In this document: positions 43,519 to 54,496 of the stretch, piece after piece
Layout of the letters: the number at the start of each line of letters is the position of its first letter
Position numbering within the stretch: the stretch's first letter is position 1
Source of the DNA: Cavenderia fasciculata
Lineage: Eukaryota > Evosea > Eumycetozoa > Acytosteliales > Cavenderiaceae
Length of the DNA stretch: 64,000 bases
Direction: 5' to 3'
Assembly (NCBI RefSeq): GCF_000203815.1
Contig: NW_004457737.1
Location: 372,001-436,000 of the forward strand
The notes under the pieces: generated by a model
Seen by the model: only the letters and a program-made list of their open reading frames with translations
Databases searched by the model: none
Told to the model about the DNA's origin: nothing
Translations under genes and position numbers: made by a program

Positions 43519-45456
43519 ATGAATAAACCAAGCAACAATAATAATAGTAATAGTATAATTAGTAGTCAAGCGTTCAATTACGTATTTAAGAATAGATACT
43601 TGTTCAATATTATATTAAGATTAGTACAACAAAATAATCGTCAACAACTAGTACGATCATATCGATACAATGAACTAAACGACTTGGAGTGGATACTAGA
43701 GAATGGTCATCAAGGATTGTTAAAGATGATCTTTGATAGAGGTGAATTTGAACAAAGATTAAGTGTATCAACCCTTCGCTTTAAAGCTGTTAGATTATTC
43801 TTTACTCAAGTCAAAGATCGTCAATTGCTACTGTCAGTCTATAATCAATACACTCACATCTTTTGCAAAGATGATACAATCATATGGGCATGTCAAAGAG
43901 GTGATGTAGAGATTGTAAAGATGTTAATCAATCAAACCGAACCTTCTAAATTATACTATCACCCAAATGACATGTTGAAAGGTGCAGTCGAATCAGGGTC
44001 TGTCGAAATGGTAAAATTCATTGTAGACTTTATATCAAGTATAAAGACAAGAGAGACTATAAGCATTACTATCAAAACAGCCAATTTAGAGATCATAAAT
44101 ATCATTTTTACAAGCCAACTTGTAAAAGAATCGATCAAACTCGATGTTGACCTTCTTCTTGGTATGGATGGTCCATGGCCAGTTTATTTTAACAGAGATA
44201 TATGTAGATGGAGACCAGAAATTAGTGATGCATTAGAACTTATCGCCAACGAACTACTTTCAGCAACTGATGGTTCAACCAACCCATCAGAGTGTTCAAA
44301 ATACCTTTCAAAGAGTTCAATACCATTTAAAACGATTTACAAATCAATCAAAAGGGTCTATCACTATGATCGGACAAGGTTGTCACAAACAAAAAACCAA
44401 ATGACAACCATTTCCCGTGACTCTGATCCAATATACTATCCAATGTTGATTCTCAGATCTTTTGGCAATGATAATAAGAATTCTGAAGTGCTTCAATACT
44501 TGGTCAAGACCAACCATCCATTTTTGTGCCATGAATATAAAATAGTTTGGGGACGTGGTTTTCAAACTCCTATCAATCTCTATCATGTGACTGTCGATCA
44601 AGCCAAACTATTTTATATTGACCTTTCCCTCACACCAACTACAAAGGTAGATAATATCGAATTGTTTAATCTAATCTACAAAATTTGCAAACCAGACAAA
44701 ATGATGGAATGGGTGTCAAGAGTATTGGAGTATGCAATCTCTGAATTAAATTATAAACTCATTATGCATATATACGATACAATACAAGATCTAGATAAAC
44801 AACTACCCCAATGGTCATTTGGACTTGGAAAAGGATCATTCATATCTGATTACATTGAAATGGCAAAATTACTCACTGAACTTAACTTGTATGCAAATGA
44901 AATCAATTTTGATTGTGCAATTAGATCGATTCAACATCCTATTGACCATTTAACCAACTATCAATTGACTTGTCTATCACTGGCTCCAATCGAGTATTCA
45001 CTATCTTTTGCATTCTACTGCAATGGTGATTTTATGATCAAAGCACTCGTTACAATGATCAATGACCATCAGAGAACAATGCCTGGCATTTTATGTAGCG
45101 GTTCACTATGTCGTCACATTGTTAGATACCGAGAAGATGTCATCCGGTCAATTTTAAATGGCGAGTATGGAGACAATATATGGAATTGGGATGATTTGTC
45201 AAACTTGTTTGAAAGTTCTTGCATCGTTGGAAAATTGGAACTATTTGAATACTTGCTAGTCATTGTGGATAAAATGTTTGGAGAAAAGAAACTCTCTCAA
45301 ATCTATTGTATTGTAGTAGAATGTGGAAGTCGAACAGAATTTCTAAAATACCTCATAGATAGATACAATACTACCATTGTCGATTTAGAACTCTTGAAAT
45401 CAAAAGAAATTATCAAGTCGATAGGAAAATATTCAATCAAATTACACCATATGTGA
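43519..45456 (+). CDS. Ankyrin-repeat family protein (paralog 3)
   Basis: 645 codons from the ATG at 43519 (MNKPSNNNNSNSIIS), chosen over one 17 codons upstream because family members start with an Asn-rich stretch right before VFKNRYLFNIILRLVQQNNR. Motifs: NELNDLEWILENGHQGLLKM, DRQLLLSVYNQYTHIF, WACQRGDVEIVKMLINQTEP. Closest relative is the adjacent gene at 41427, in the same orientation. It ends early relative to longer paralogs, without the HTELD-type C-terminal block. Confidence 0.8.
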   Translation: MNKPSNNNNSNSIISSQAFNYVFKNRYLFNIILRLVQQNNRQQLVRSYRYNELNDLEWILENGHQGLLKMIFDRGEFEQRLSVSTLRFKAVRLFFTQVKDRQLLLSVYNQYTHIFCKDDTIIWACQRGDVEIVKMLINQTEPSKLYYHPNDMLKGAVESGSVEMVKFIVDFISSIKTRETISITIKTANLEIINIIFTSQLVKESIKLDVDLLLGMDGPWPVYFNRDICRWRPEISDALELIANELLSATDGSTNPSECSKYLSKSSIPFKTIYKSIKRVYHYDRTRLSQTKNQMTTISRDSDPIYYPMLILRSFGNDNKNSEVLQYLVKTNHPFLCHEYKIVWGRGFQTPINLYHVTVDQAKLFYIDLSLTPTTKVDNIELFNLIYKICKPDKMMEWVSRVLEYAISELNYKLIMHIYDTIQDLDKQLPQWSFGLGKGSFISDYIEMAKLLTELNLYANEINFDCAIRSIQHPIDHLTNYQLTCLSLAPIEYSLSFAFYCNGDFMIKALVTMINDHQRTMPGILCSGSLCRHIVRYREDVIRSILNGEYGDNIWNWDDLSNLFESSCIVGKLELFEYLLVIVDKMFGEKKLSQIYCIVVECGSRTEFLKYLIDRYNTTIVDLELLKSKEIIKSIGKYSIKLHHM

Positions 45457-45634
45457 ATTCATTTTATCCATACAACCCTGTGAATAAATAATGGTTTTCA
45501 CTCACAGGGTTAAATTGGATTCACTCATATATAAACTGAATCGATCGATTAAAAATAGGACTCCAAGAATATATGATCATTTATTTTGTTTTTATTTCAA
45601 TTGGTTTTTATTATTATAATTATTATTATTATTA

Positions 45635-47860
45635 TTATGTAGGTAAGGAATTAATATAAACTTTCATTGTCTGAGAGTAGGCAGACTCTGCCAGAAATGT
45701 TTTAGTACATTGTTGATTTGAAAATAGACGTCCAATTGATGAAAGATATGATACAACTACAAAGTAACCCTCTCTGACTGCTGTTTTAACCACTCTGTAT
45801 TCCTGTTTGTCTCCATGGTTTTTAGAGGTTGAAGAGTAATTGAGTAGGTAGTTTGATTGTTTGGTTGGAGTGATTCGAGCGATACCTTTGGCATCCAATT
45901 CAGTGTGTTCTATCAAATACTCTAGGTTTAGTTTTGATCCTTCCAAACAAGCTTCTCTTTGCATGTTGGCCAATTGTTGCTTGTCAATCTTGAATTGGTT
46001 CATCACGACCTTTATGTTTTCCACACCTCCACACGTCGATACAGTCTCGGCAATGTGAAAATTAGTATCAACGATGCCAAGTTGACGTATGGTGTTTAGA
46101 AGCCATTTAAACAGATCCATATCTCGATAAAGACACGCCTCTCTAATTGTATCGAGTAAACTTTTAAAAGTAAACGATATCTTGTCTCGAAACTGTAAAT
46201 GTATCTCTCCACCAGGTGAAATCATTGATTTTAAAGTTTCTTGTTTATATTTTACAATGTGATTGGCAAGTTCTTGGTTATCCAAAATTAGATCCAAATC
46301 AATCACGTTTCCTTTTGCTAACCATGTTCTGAGTAGATAATCTTCATTTGCATAGAAAAAAAGATGTCCTGCTTTGTCGGCTTGCATTCTCGATTGACAT
46401 TGCAAGACATAATCGGTTACATGTTCAATTGGATGTGACATTGATTTCATGGCTACAATTGAAAACTCTTTGGCATAGAATCCATTCTTAGCGAGTATAT
46501 TTGCCATGTCTATATGGTCTTGTACAGATGCTCCATTTTCTCCAAGATGAAAAGTAAACTCTAATTGAGTTTTTACTCTTTCAGTTATACACTGAACGAG
46601 ACCAAAGTTACATTTATTGATTGCATCTGACAATAGACGAGAATAACATTGTTCCTTTAATCTCTGACTAAACGTACTATTAAAGTAAGAATGATCAAAG
46701 ATATATTTAAATGTTTCTGCATCGCTGACAATGAAATCCAAATTTTCGTTACGCATTTGATGATAGATTAAATCAAATTGACTAGCGTTGATTGTGATTA
46801 AAGGGTCATTGTTTGGATATTGTGCCAAAAAGTTTGGTAAAAAAGGATGATCTGTCTTTATATAGTATTGTAGTAACGATGTAGTGGCACTTTCAGAGTG
46901 ACCCCAAGACATTAGAATTTTGATTGCATAGTAGATTGGATCTTCTAATAATAGACCAATCGATAAGAGAACCAAATCAACTTCTTTAAAACTGGTAGTA
47001 GGTCGTTTTATTTTTCGATTGTCAATTTCTAAAGTTGCATTGTAAATTGATTGGAATGGTATCTTGCTCGATACAAGATATTGTTTGCATTCCAATTCAT
47101 TTCTAATATCACTGACTGCCAACTGCAACTCTTTTACTATTTTTTCGATTACTTTACTCTCTTTGTATGCCCATACGCACTTATTTTGATGATTGGCTAC
47201 CACCCAATCAAACAATACACGGTCCTCAAGTAAAGGATCAAGACTGATTAAATGGTCTTGAAGATCTCCAAGTTCCAATACATAATGTATCATTTGATGA
47301 TTGCTTGTACGGATGGTAATGGGAGGGACCGATGATCTTAGAGTTGCAGGTAGTACTTGACACATGTACTTTGCAAGTGGTAACGAGTTTGATTGAGTCG
47401 CACTCTCGAAACAAGTTTCGTTGATTGGCATATTAGGTTGTATTTGTTCTACCACCATCTTTACAATCTCCAAATCACCTCTCTGACATGCATACTCGAT
47501 AGTTCTATCTGAACAAAAGTATAGTGGGTACTGATTATAGATTGAAAGTAGCAATTGACGATCTTTTACTTTGGTAAAGAATAGTTTAATGAGATCACCA
47601 CCACCTGATTCAAACATTTGTTCAAATTCGCCTCTATCAAAGATCATCTTTAATAATCCTTCATGACCATGTTTTAATACCCAATCTAAAGAATCAAGTT
47701 CTCTATACCTAAATGATTCTAATTGTTCTTTATAACAATTCAATTGAACTAATCTTAATATCTTTCGAATTAAATATTGATTCTTGAATACTTTGTTATA
47801 AACATTATTATAATTATTATTTGTATTATTATTATTACTTATTTGTTGATTGTTATACAT
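45635..47860 (-). CDS. Ankyrin-repeat family protein (paralog 4)
   Basis: Single exon, 741 codons, minus strand. VFKNQYLIRKILRLVQLNCY, RELDSLDWVLKHGHEGLLKM, DRQLLLSIYNQYPLYF, YACQRGDLEIVKMVVEQIQP near the N-terminus; LIEHTELDAKGIARITPTKQ near the C-terminus, then a last helical pair (EYRVVKTAVREGYFVVVSYL). It diverges more from paralogs 2 and 3 than they do from each other. Its start region and that of the next, broken, copy lie head to head around 47,900. Confidence 0.8.
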   Translation of the reverse strand: MYNNQQISNNNNTNNNYNNVYNKVFKNQYLIRKILRLVQLNCYKEQLESFRYRELDSLDWVLKHGHEGLLKMIFDRGEFEQMFESGGGDLIKLFFTKVKDRQLLLSIYNQYPLYFCSDRTIEYACQRGDLEIVKMVVEQIQPNMPINETCFESATQSNSLPLAKYMCQVLPATLRSSVPPITIRTSNHQMIHYVLELGDLQDHLISLDPLLEDRVLFDWVVANHQNKCVWAYKESKVIEKIVKELQLAVSDIRNELECKQYLVSSKIPFQSIYNATLEIDNRKIKRPTTSFKEVDLVLLSIGLLLEDPIYYAIKILMSWGHSESATTSLLQYYIKTDHPFLPNFLAQYPNNDPLITINASQFDLIYHQMRNENLDFIVSDAETFKYIFDHSYFNSTFSQRLKEQCYSRLLSDAINKCNFGLVQCITERVKTQLEFTFHLGENGASVQDHIDMANILAKNGFYAKEFSIVAMKSMSHPIEHVTDYVLQCQSRMQADKAGHLFFYANEDYLLRTWLAKGNVIDLDLILDNQELANHIVKYKQETLKSMISPGGEIHLQFRDKISFTFKSLLDTIREACLYRDMDLFKWLLNTIRQLGIVDTNFHIAETVSTCGGVENIKVVMNQFKIDKQQLANMQREACLEGSKLNLEYLIEHTELDAKGIARITPTKQSNYLLNYSSTSKNHGDKQEYRVVKTAVREGYFVVVSYLSSIGRLFSNQQCTKTFLAESAYSQTMKVYINSLPT

Positions 47861-47959
47861 AATTACTTTGTGAAAAGATCATGTACTTTTATGAATAAAC
47901 CAGCTGACCACATGGCATGAAAAATGAACCCTACTGAGGAAAAATAAAAGATAAAGAAA

Positions 47960-49729
47960 ATGGATAAGAATAATAATAATAATATAATTAAAAAAAATAT
48001 TAAATTAGATCATATGAATGATAGTAGTAATAGTAATAGTAATAATAATGTATTATATAAAAGTGTATTTGGGAATAAATATTTATTATATAGAATATTA
48101 AAATCAGTACAACTTAATCATCAAAGACTACAATTAGTATCGTATCAATTACATCAGATTGATTTGGAGTGGATTCTAAAACATGGATATGAAGGATTGT
48201 TAAGATGTTATTTAAAAGAGATGAATTGGATCAATTCAAAGTATCACCCAAAGCTGTTGAATTATTCTTTACCAAACTAAAAAGATCGTCAATTGTTATT
48301 GTCAATCTATAATCAACACGCTCATCTCGATTTGGAGCTTGTAAAGATGTTAGTCAAACAACCAATACAAGTACAACCAACAACACAATTACAACCAATA
48401 CAAATACAACAAAAAAAGTGCAAATGGGATATGAAATCGAGTAAGATCTCGATACTAGTCCAGAAAGAGTTGGAGCGAGTCGCAAAACAGTCAACAACTG
48501 CAGTAGAATGTGCAAAAAATCTCTCAAAAAGCACCTTTCCATTTAAAGCTGTAGCCACGTCATTGATTGCTATTGCTCAGGCCGGCATTGGTCCAAACAT
48601 ATCACTGTCGAGATGGAACATCAGTGACATGCGGGAAGTATTGATATGCATAAACGAGGTAAAGGATCCAATCTATTATCCATTGGCCATTCTCTCTATT
48701 TTGGGATCGGATACTCCATTGGATTTCTTTAAAATGACAAATCGATATGAATATTTGAGAACACTGCCCGAAAAAAGATCATGAAAGGCAGCACGTGATC
48801 ATATCAAAAGATTGTGATGTGACTGTCTGACAAGCCAAACTATTATTTCAAGCAAGGGGTTCAACTCAATCTGCCGTGATGACACTATTGAACTGTTCAA
48901 TTATATGTACAATAACTGCAATTTGCATAAACGAAAGTGGATATCAAGTGTATGAATGCAACTTTCCACTCGTACAACATTTGACAAACGAACTAACTGG
49001 TCAGGAACCAATCAACTGGTGCTTCCACATGAATAATCATGCAACGACCAACGTCTTTACCAAAATGGTCAAACTACTAGACGTATCTGGTGTCTATGCC
49101 AATGGATTCAAATCATCGTTGGAAATTTGGGCATTCCATGTGCAATGAAATTAATTATACACCCAACCGACTACATTACCAATTATCTATTGAAATGTCT
49201 ATTACGATCATCCATTCTATACTCTCTACCAGTATCATTTTACTTTGATGGTGATTAAATGGTCAGAGAATTACTCCAACAAAACAAGAGTACCCCTATT
49301 CAATTGGACCATATTATTAGAGATATTACACTATCAAATTATATTGTCCATCAAAAGACTGATATTCTATTGTCAATTCTTACAGGTGAGATTCATTCTC
49401 AAAGAGTTGTACCCATTTCAATTGGCTGGGATTCCTTATCCCTTCTTTAAACAAGTTCATGTTTCTATAGAAACTTTGAATTATTTAAAATATTGCTTGG
49501 TCTTATTCAAACTCATGTCAAGGATGATCGAACCAATGAAATTGCGTGTATTGTAGCCAGAAGCAAAGTAAGCGATCTATTTATCAAACAGGTGATTGGT
49601 CAATTCAAGATTGATAAACAAATATTAACAAAAATGCAAAATTGTGCCTCAAAGAATAATCTTCAATTCCTAAATCAACATACAAAAGTTGATTCAAATG
49701 GAATTGTTAGAATCACTCAACAACAATAA
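47960..49729 (+). pseudogene. Decayed ankyrin-family gene (paralog 5)
   Basis: The plus strand starts like a good copy (MDKNNNNNIIKKN ... VFGNKYLLYRILKSVQLNHQ, QIDLEWILKHGYEGLL) but the family sequence then moves between frames at least four times (near 48230, 48285, 48785-48870 and 49150-49255). The ankyrin block is partly deleted and replaced by a Gln-rich stretch (QVQPTTQLQPIQIQQKKCKW). The end is family-like again (FLNQHTKVDSNGIVRITQQQ). Several stops interrupt it, so it is a pseudogene of the host's own family. Confidence 0.85.
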
Positions 49730-49872
49730 ATTAAATAAATAAATAAATAATTATTGTTTTTTTTTTTTAGCAAAGACTCTCTAAAACTTTTGAAAGATCT
49801 CTGTTGTTCATTTCAAATTTAAAGTTGAAGAGATACAACAAATAAGTTGTATTAAATTAAATAATAGTAAAA

Positions 49873-50649
49873 ATGAAAGATCATGATGTTGATAAAGTAG
49901 TATTCAGTAAAGTACTAAAGAATAGATACTTGTTACAAAAGATATTAAGATTAGTACAACAAAATAATCATAGACAACAATTAAAATCATTAAGATACAA
50001 TGAAATAAGCTTCAACTTGCAATGGGTACTAGAGAATGGGTATTATAGAGACGGTCAACTATTACAGATGATCATTGATCGAGACGAGTTCAAATATATG
50101 TGTCATCATGTAAAACCTAAAACAATGAAATGGTTCTTTACAAAGATCAAAGATCGACAATTGCTACTGTCAATCTATCGTCAACACCCTCTTCTCTTTT
50201 GTATGGATAATACTATATCTAGTGCATGTCAAAGAGGTGATTTGGAGATTGTAAAGATGTTGCTCAAACAAACACAACCAATCAAACTACCACCAATCAA
50301 TGCAAAGGATATATCATGTGCAACTAAATCAAATTCTCTTGTATTGGTAAAATACATGTTTGGACAAATCAAAGATCCGTCTACTCTGAAAATGATTACA
50401 TGTAAAACAAATAATCGAGAAATACTAGAGTACATATTAGAGAAACATAAACAAGGAGGTTATTTAATTTCAATCAATGTAGATCCTCTACTTGGATTTG
50501 ATCATGTAGAGTTTACTCGGTCAAACAACCAACAACAATTATTACTAGATTGGGTCATACAAAGTGGAATGAAATGTATTTGGAATTACAACAAAAAAAT
50601 TAACAACAAATTATTCTCCAAGATAACCAAAGAGATTAATCAAGCTGCC

Positions 50650-50741
<92 letters not shown>

Positions 50742-52248
50742 CTCAACAAGTGCAATAGTGGAATACTTGGGGAATAGTAAAATACCATTTAAATATATTT
50801 GGACAACGATTGAAAAGCTGTTCAATGCAAAAATAATCGCAGTTGGAGAGTCTGATCATCAGAGGTTTGAAAAGATTGCAAGTCAACTCAACCAATCGAT
50901 CAATCATTTAAATGACCCACTCTACTATCCAATGCGTATTCTATTGACGTTTGATAGATCGTCAGTAGGATTGGCGGCATTGTTAGGGTACATGGTTAAA
51001 ATAGATCATCCCTATCTACCAACATTAAAATATGAAAACTATGACATTATCTGGAGTCATGCTATAGCCGAAACAGCTCCTCAAACTATCGAACAACTCA
51101 AACTGTTTGAAACGATTGGTGACATTAGAAAAATAGATAATATTCAAGTATGCGACTATCACTATATCTATGGTGCTTTTAGAAAGTCACGGTTGGATAC
51201 AATGTCAAAAATCCTATTCGATGCAATCACTCAATGCAACTATGACCTTGTAAAACATTTAACAAAGAAATTGCAAGGTCAAGCACAAAGTCTTGGTAAT
51301 TGGTCATTTAGTTTAAATAACAAAGCAACATTAAAAGATTATATGGATATGACTAAACTATTAGATGGAGCTGGTTACTATGCAACTAGTTTTACACTAG
51401 AGTGTATGAAAACAATGCCTCTTCATCCAATCGAACATCTTACAGACTATGTATTAAAATGTCTGTCTAAAATACCAATAGAAGATGCAATTCCTCTTAC
51501 CTTTTATTCTGATGGTGATTACTTGGTTAAATCATTACTGTCACAAAACAATATTAATAATATAAAGATAAATTTGGATATGGTACTTAGACTTCAACCA
51601 TCAATCGACTATCTTGTAAGATACAATGAACCAGTTTTAAGATCACTATTAAATGGTGAATTAAATGAAATATATGGTGATGGTATCATCATCATTGGTT
51701 CAAAAGGTCTAATTAAAACAATGGAAAGTTCAGTTGTATTCAAAAAGATTGGTCTATTTAAATACTTGTTGGACATTTTATTCCAGAGATCATTACAAGA
51801 TGAAAATACTAGTCAAAAGGTATTGGACATGATTTCTCATTATGGTGCAGTTGAATTCATGAAAGAGTATATTATTCGATTCAAAATTGACCAACAAGAA
51901 CTATCAGATAATCAAAGGAATCTAACTAGTGAATACAGTCTATCGCTGCTTAGATTCTTGATTGAACACACTGAAATTGGAAAACAAGATGGTATTGTCC
52001 GATACAGCGAAACTAAACAATGTAACTATCAATTAGACTATTCAAAAAAGGGTGATGGACTACACCTAGAATCTACAACACTATCATTCATGGCAGGATC
52101 ATCTCAAGCACAATTACATCTGATCACCTATCTATTTGAAATTGGTCGGTTATTTAATAATCCAACTTGTTCACCCTATCTAACCTTGTTTGCTGATGGT
52201 AAAACAAAACAATATCTAGAGTATTTGAAATATAAATTAAAAAAATAA
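49873..52248 (+). CDS. Ankyrin-repeat family protein (paralog 6) with Asn tract
   Basis: Single exon, 791 codons, the longest of the cluster. VLKNRYLLQKILRLVQQNNH, DRQLLLSIYRQHPLLF, SACQRGDLEIVKMLLKQTQP, later IEHTEIGKQDGIVRYSETKQ and a C-terminal helical pair. A run of about 33 Asn lies at residues 260-293, coded by a pure (AAC)n tract at about 50650-50741, inserted where the paralogs have a short loop. Function unknown. Confidence 0.8.
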
Positions 52249-52319
52249 ATAAAGTAAAGTATGTTTTTTTGCACAAGACTTTTCATCGTGACATGTGATC
52301 TGCAGTTCATTATTCAAAA

Positions 52320-54440
52320 ATGATAGTAAAAAATAATAATAATAATAATGTTTACAGTCAAGTATTAAAGAATAGATATTTATTAAATAGGATATTAAAA
52401 TCAGTACAATTAAATAATCGTAGACAACAATTAAAATCATATAGATTAGGTGCAATCATTACTCTCGAGTGGATACTAAAGAATGGTTATGAAGGACTGT
52501 TAAAGATGATCTTTGATAGAGATGAATTTGAACAAAGACTGCATGTATCAAATGATGCTATTAGATTATTCTTTACAGAGATGAAAGATCGACAATTGCT
52601 ACTGTCAATCTATAATCAAAATACTCTCTATTTTTGTACTGATCGTACAATTGAATGGGCATGTCAGAGAGGTGATTTGGAGATTGTAAAGATGTTGCTC
52701 AAACAAACAGAACCAATCAAACTAAACATTGGAGATGCGTTACCATGTTCATCAATTGAATTGGTTACATTCTTATTGGACGATCATGGTGTACCTGCAA
52801 GCAAGATTCAATGTCATTCAGATAGTCTAGAAATGATCAACTTTGTCATGGAAAAGGGATTGTCAATATCAATCAATCTAGATCCATTGTTTGGCAAACA
52901 AGAGTTATTCGATCGAGTAACTAGTCGTCATCCTACACTCAATGTAAATGCAAGTCAAACATTGTCTCTAATTACTGCAGAGATTCAAAATGCAATAGAA
53001 AACTCATCAAGTGGTTTGGAATGTTCAGAATACCTTGCCAAGAGTACAATACCATTTAAAACAATCTATGAATCTGCAAAAAGAGTAATGGGAACTGACA
53101 ATTATAGTATAAAGACATTGGAAGTATTAAAGCACATGGACAATGAAAATGACCCTTTTTACTATCCATTTGCAATTACTTCTTCTTGGAGTACCAAGAT
53201 GGATATTGCACTTACGATCTTGCAATATGTTGTAAAGACTGATCATCACATTTTACAATATATTTGCAAAGATCCTATTCAGCTAGGATTTATGTATGCT
53301 GGTACAACTATTGCTCCTCAGACTATTGAACAAGCCAACCACTTTATGCAACTATGTAATATACAAACCATCGACAAGGTTGAAGTGTTTGACTATGTCC
53401 TTGAAAACATGGACAGTGATTCACAAAATATGGCCCAAATATTTTCAACAGCCGTTGCAACATGTAACTTTGACTTGGTACACCACATGACAAACAAATT
53501 CAAAGATGAAAGTAGACATGAATGGACATTTGAAGAGTTTAAAGGTACATTACAACAATTCAAGGATATGGTTAAACTACTCGACGGAACTGGTTTCTAT
53601 GCAACTAGTTTTACACCAGATTCAATGAAAACAATGCCTCTTCATCCAACTGAACTTCTTACAGACTATGTATTAAAATGTTTCTATCAAATGGAAGATT
53701 TTGAAGATGCCATTTCTGCTTCATTATTCTCACAAGATGATTATCTAATCTTAAAACTACTAGAGCATCAACAGAAAATAGAAAAAGAAGAATTTCAACT
53801 CCGACTTGACCTAGTTATAAAATTTGATTTGGCCGATCATCTTGGAAGATATGGTGATTACATAATAGAGTCATTACTAAATGGAGAGATTCATCAAAAA
53901 TATGGAAATTATTTTAGATTGGGTGATTGTTTGGAAGCAATGATAGAAACCACTTGTATCTATTCAAATATGAATCTTTATAGATTCTTGCTTGAAAAAC
54001 AGTTGGTATTGGGCAATGTCGATATCAAATCAATCGCCCAAACTATAACACAACATGGTAATGTGGAATGTATAAAAATACTATTGACACTATTCGATAT
54101 TGATAGAAATACACTTGCATTGATGCAACAAAAAGCTGCTACAAGACAAAAAAGAGCTAATCTTGTATTTTTAATTGAACAAACTGAATTGGATTTAAAT
54201 GGTATCACTAGAATCACTCAAAATAGTACGATCAAACAATGCAACTATTTACTAAATTACAGTGAAATAGAAGATGGTAATTTGACAGAATCTAAAATAT
54301 TTTCAATCATTTTACGCAAATCTTCATTGGATATTATCGACTTCATTTTCAAAAAGATGGGTAGATTCTCTACTCCATTACTTACCAAACCTGAATTATG
54401 TACAACAGATTCTACAACTAAAACCTTTTCTTTAAAATAA
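52320..54440 (+). CDS. Ankyrin-repeat family protein (paralog 7)
   Basis: Single exon, 706 codons, starting 71 bp after the previous stop, so the two could share regulatory sequence. VLKNRYLLNRILKSVQLNNR, ITLEWILKNGYEGLLKMIFD, DRQLLLSIYNQNTLYF, WACQRGDLEIVKMLLKQTEP, and C-terminal LIEQTELDLNGITRITQNST. It shares the phrase LLDGTGFYATSFTPDSMKTM with paralog 6 (LLDGAGYYATSFTLECMKTM), its nearest relative here. Confidence 0.8.
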   Translation: MIVKNNNNNNVYSQVLKNRYLLNRILKSVQLNNRRQQLKSYRLGAIITLEWILKNGYEGLLKMIFDRDEFEQRLHVSNDAIRLFFTEMKDRQLLLSIYNQNTLYFCTDRTIEWACQRGDLEIVKMLLKQTEPIKLNIGDALPCSSIELVTFLLDDHGVPASKIQCHSDSLEMINFVMEKGLSISINLDPLFGKQELFDRVTSRHPTLNVNASQTLSLITAEIQNAIENSSSGLECSEYLAKSTIPFKTIYESAKRVMGTDNYSIKTLEVLKHMDNENDPFYYPFAITSSWSTKMDIALTILQYVVKTDHHILQYICKDPIQLGFMYAGTTIAPQTIEQANHFMQLCNIQTIDKVEVFDYVLENMDSDSQNMAQIFSTAVATCNFDLVHHMTNKFKDESRHEWTFEEFKGTLQQFKDMVKLLDGTGFYATSFTPDSMKTMPLHPTELLTDYVLKCFYQMEDFEDAISASLFSQDDYLILKLLEHQQKIEKEEFQLRLDLVIKFDLADHLGRYGDYIIESLLNGEIHQKYGNYFRLGDCLEAMIETTCIYSNMNLYRFLLEKQLVLGNVDIKSIAQTITQHGNVECIKILLTLFDIDRNTLALMQQKAATRQKRANLVFLIEQTELDLNGITRITQNSTIKQCNYLLNYSEIEDGNLTESKIFSIILRKSSLDIIDFIFKKMGRFSTPLLTKPELCTTDSTTKTFSLK

Positions 54441-54496
54441 ATAGGGAGGGATCTTTAATAATAATAATAATAATTTGGTCTTTCCAACATTCTTTT

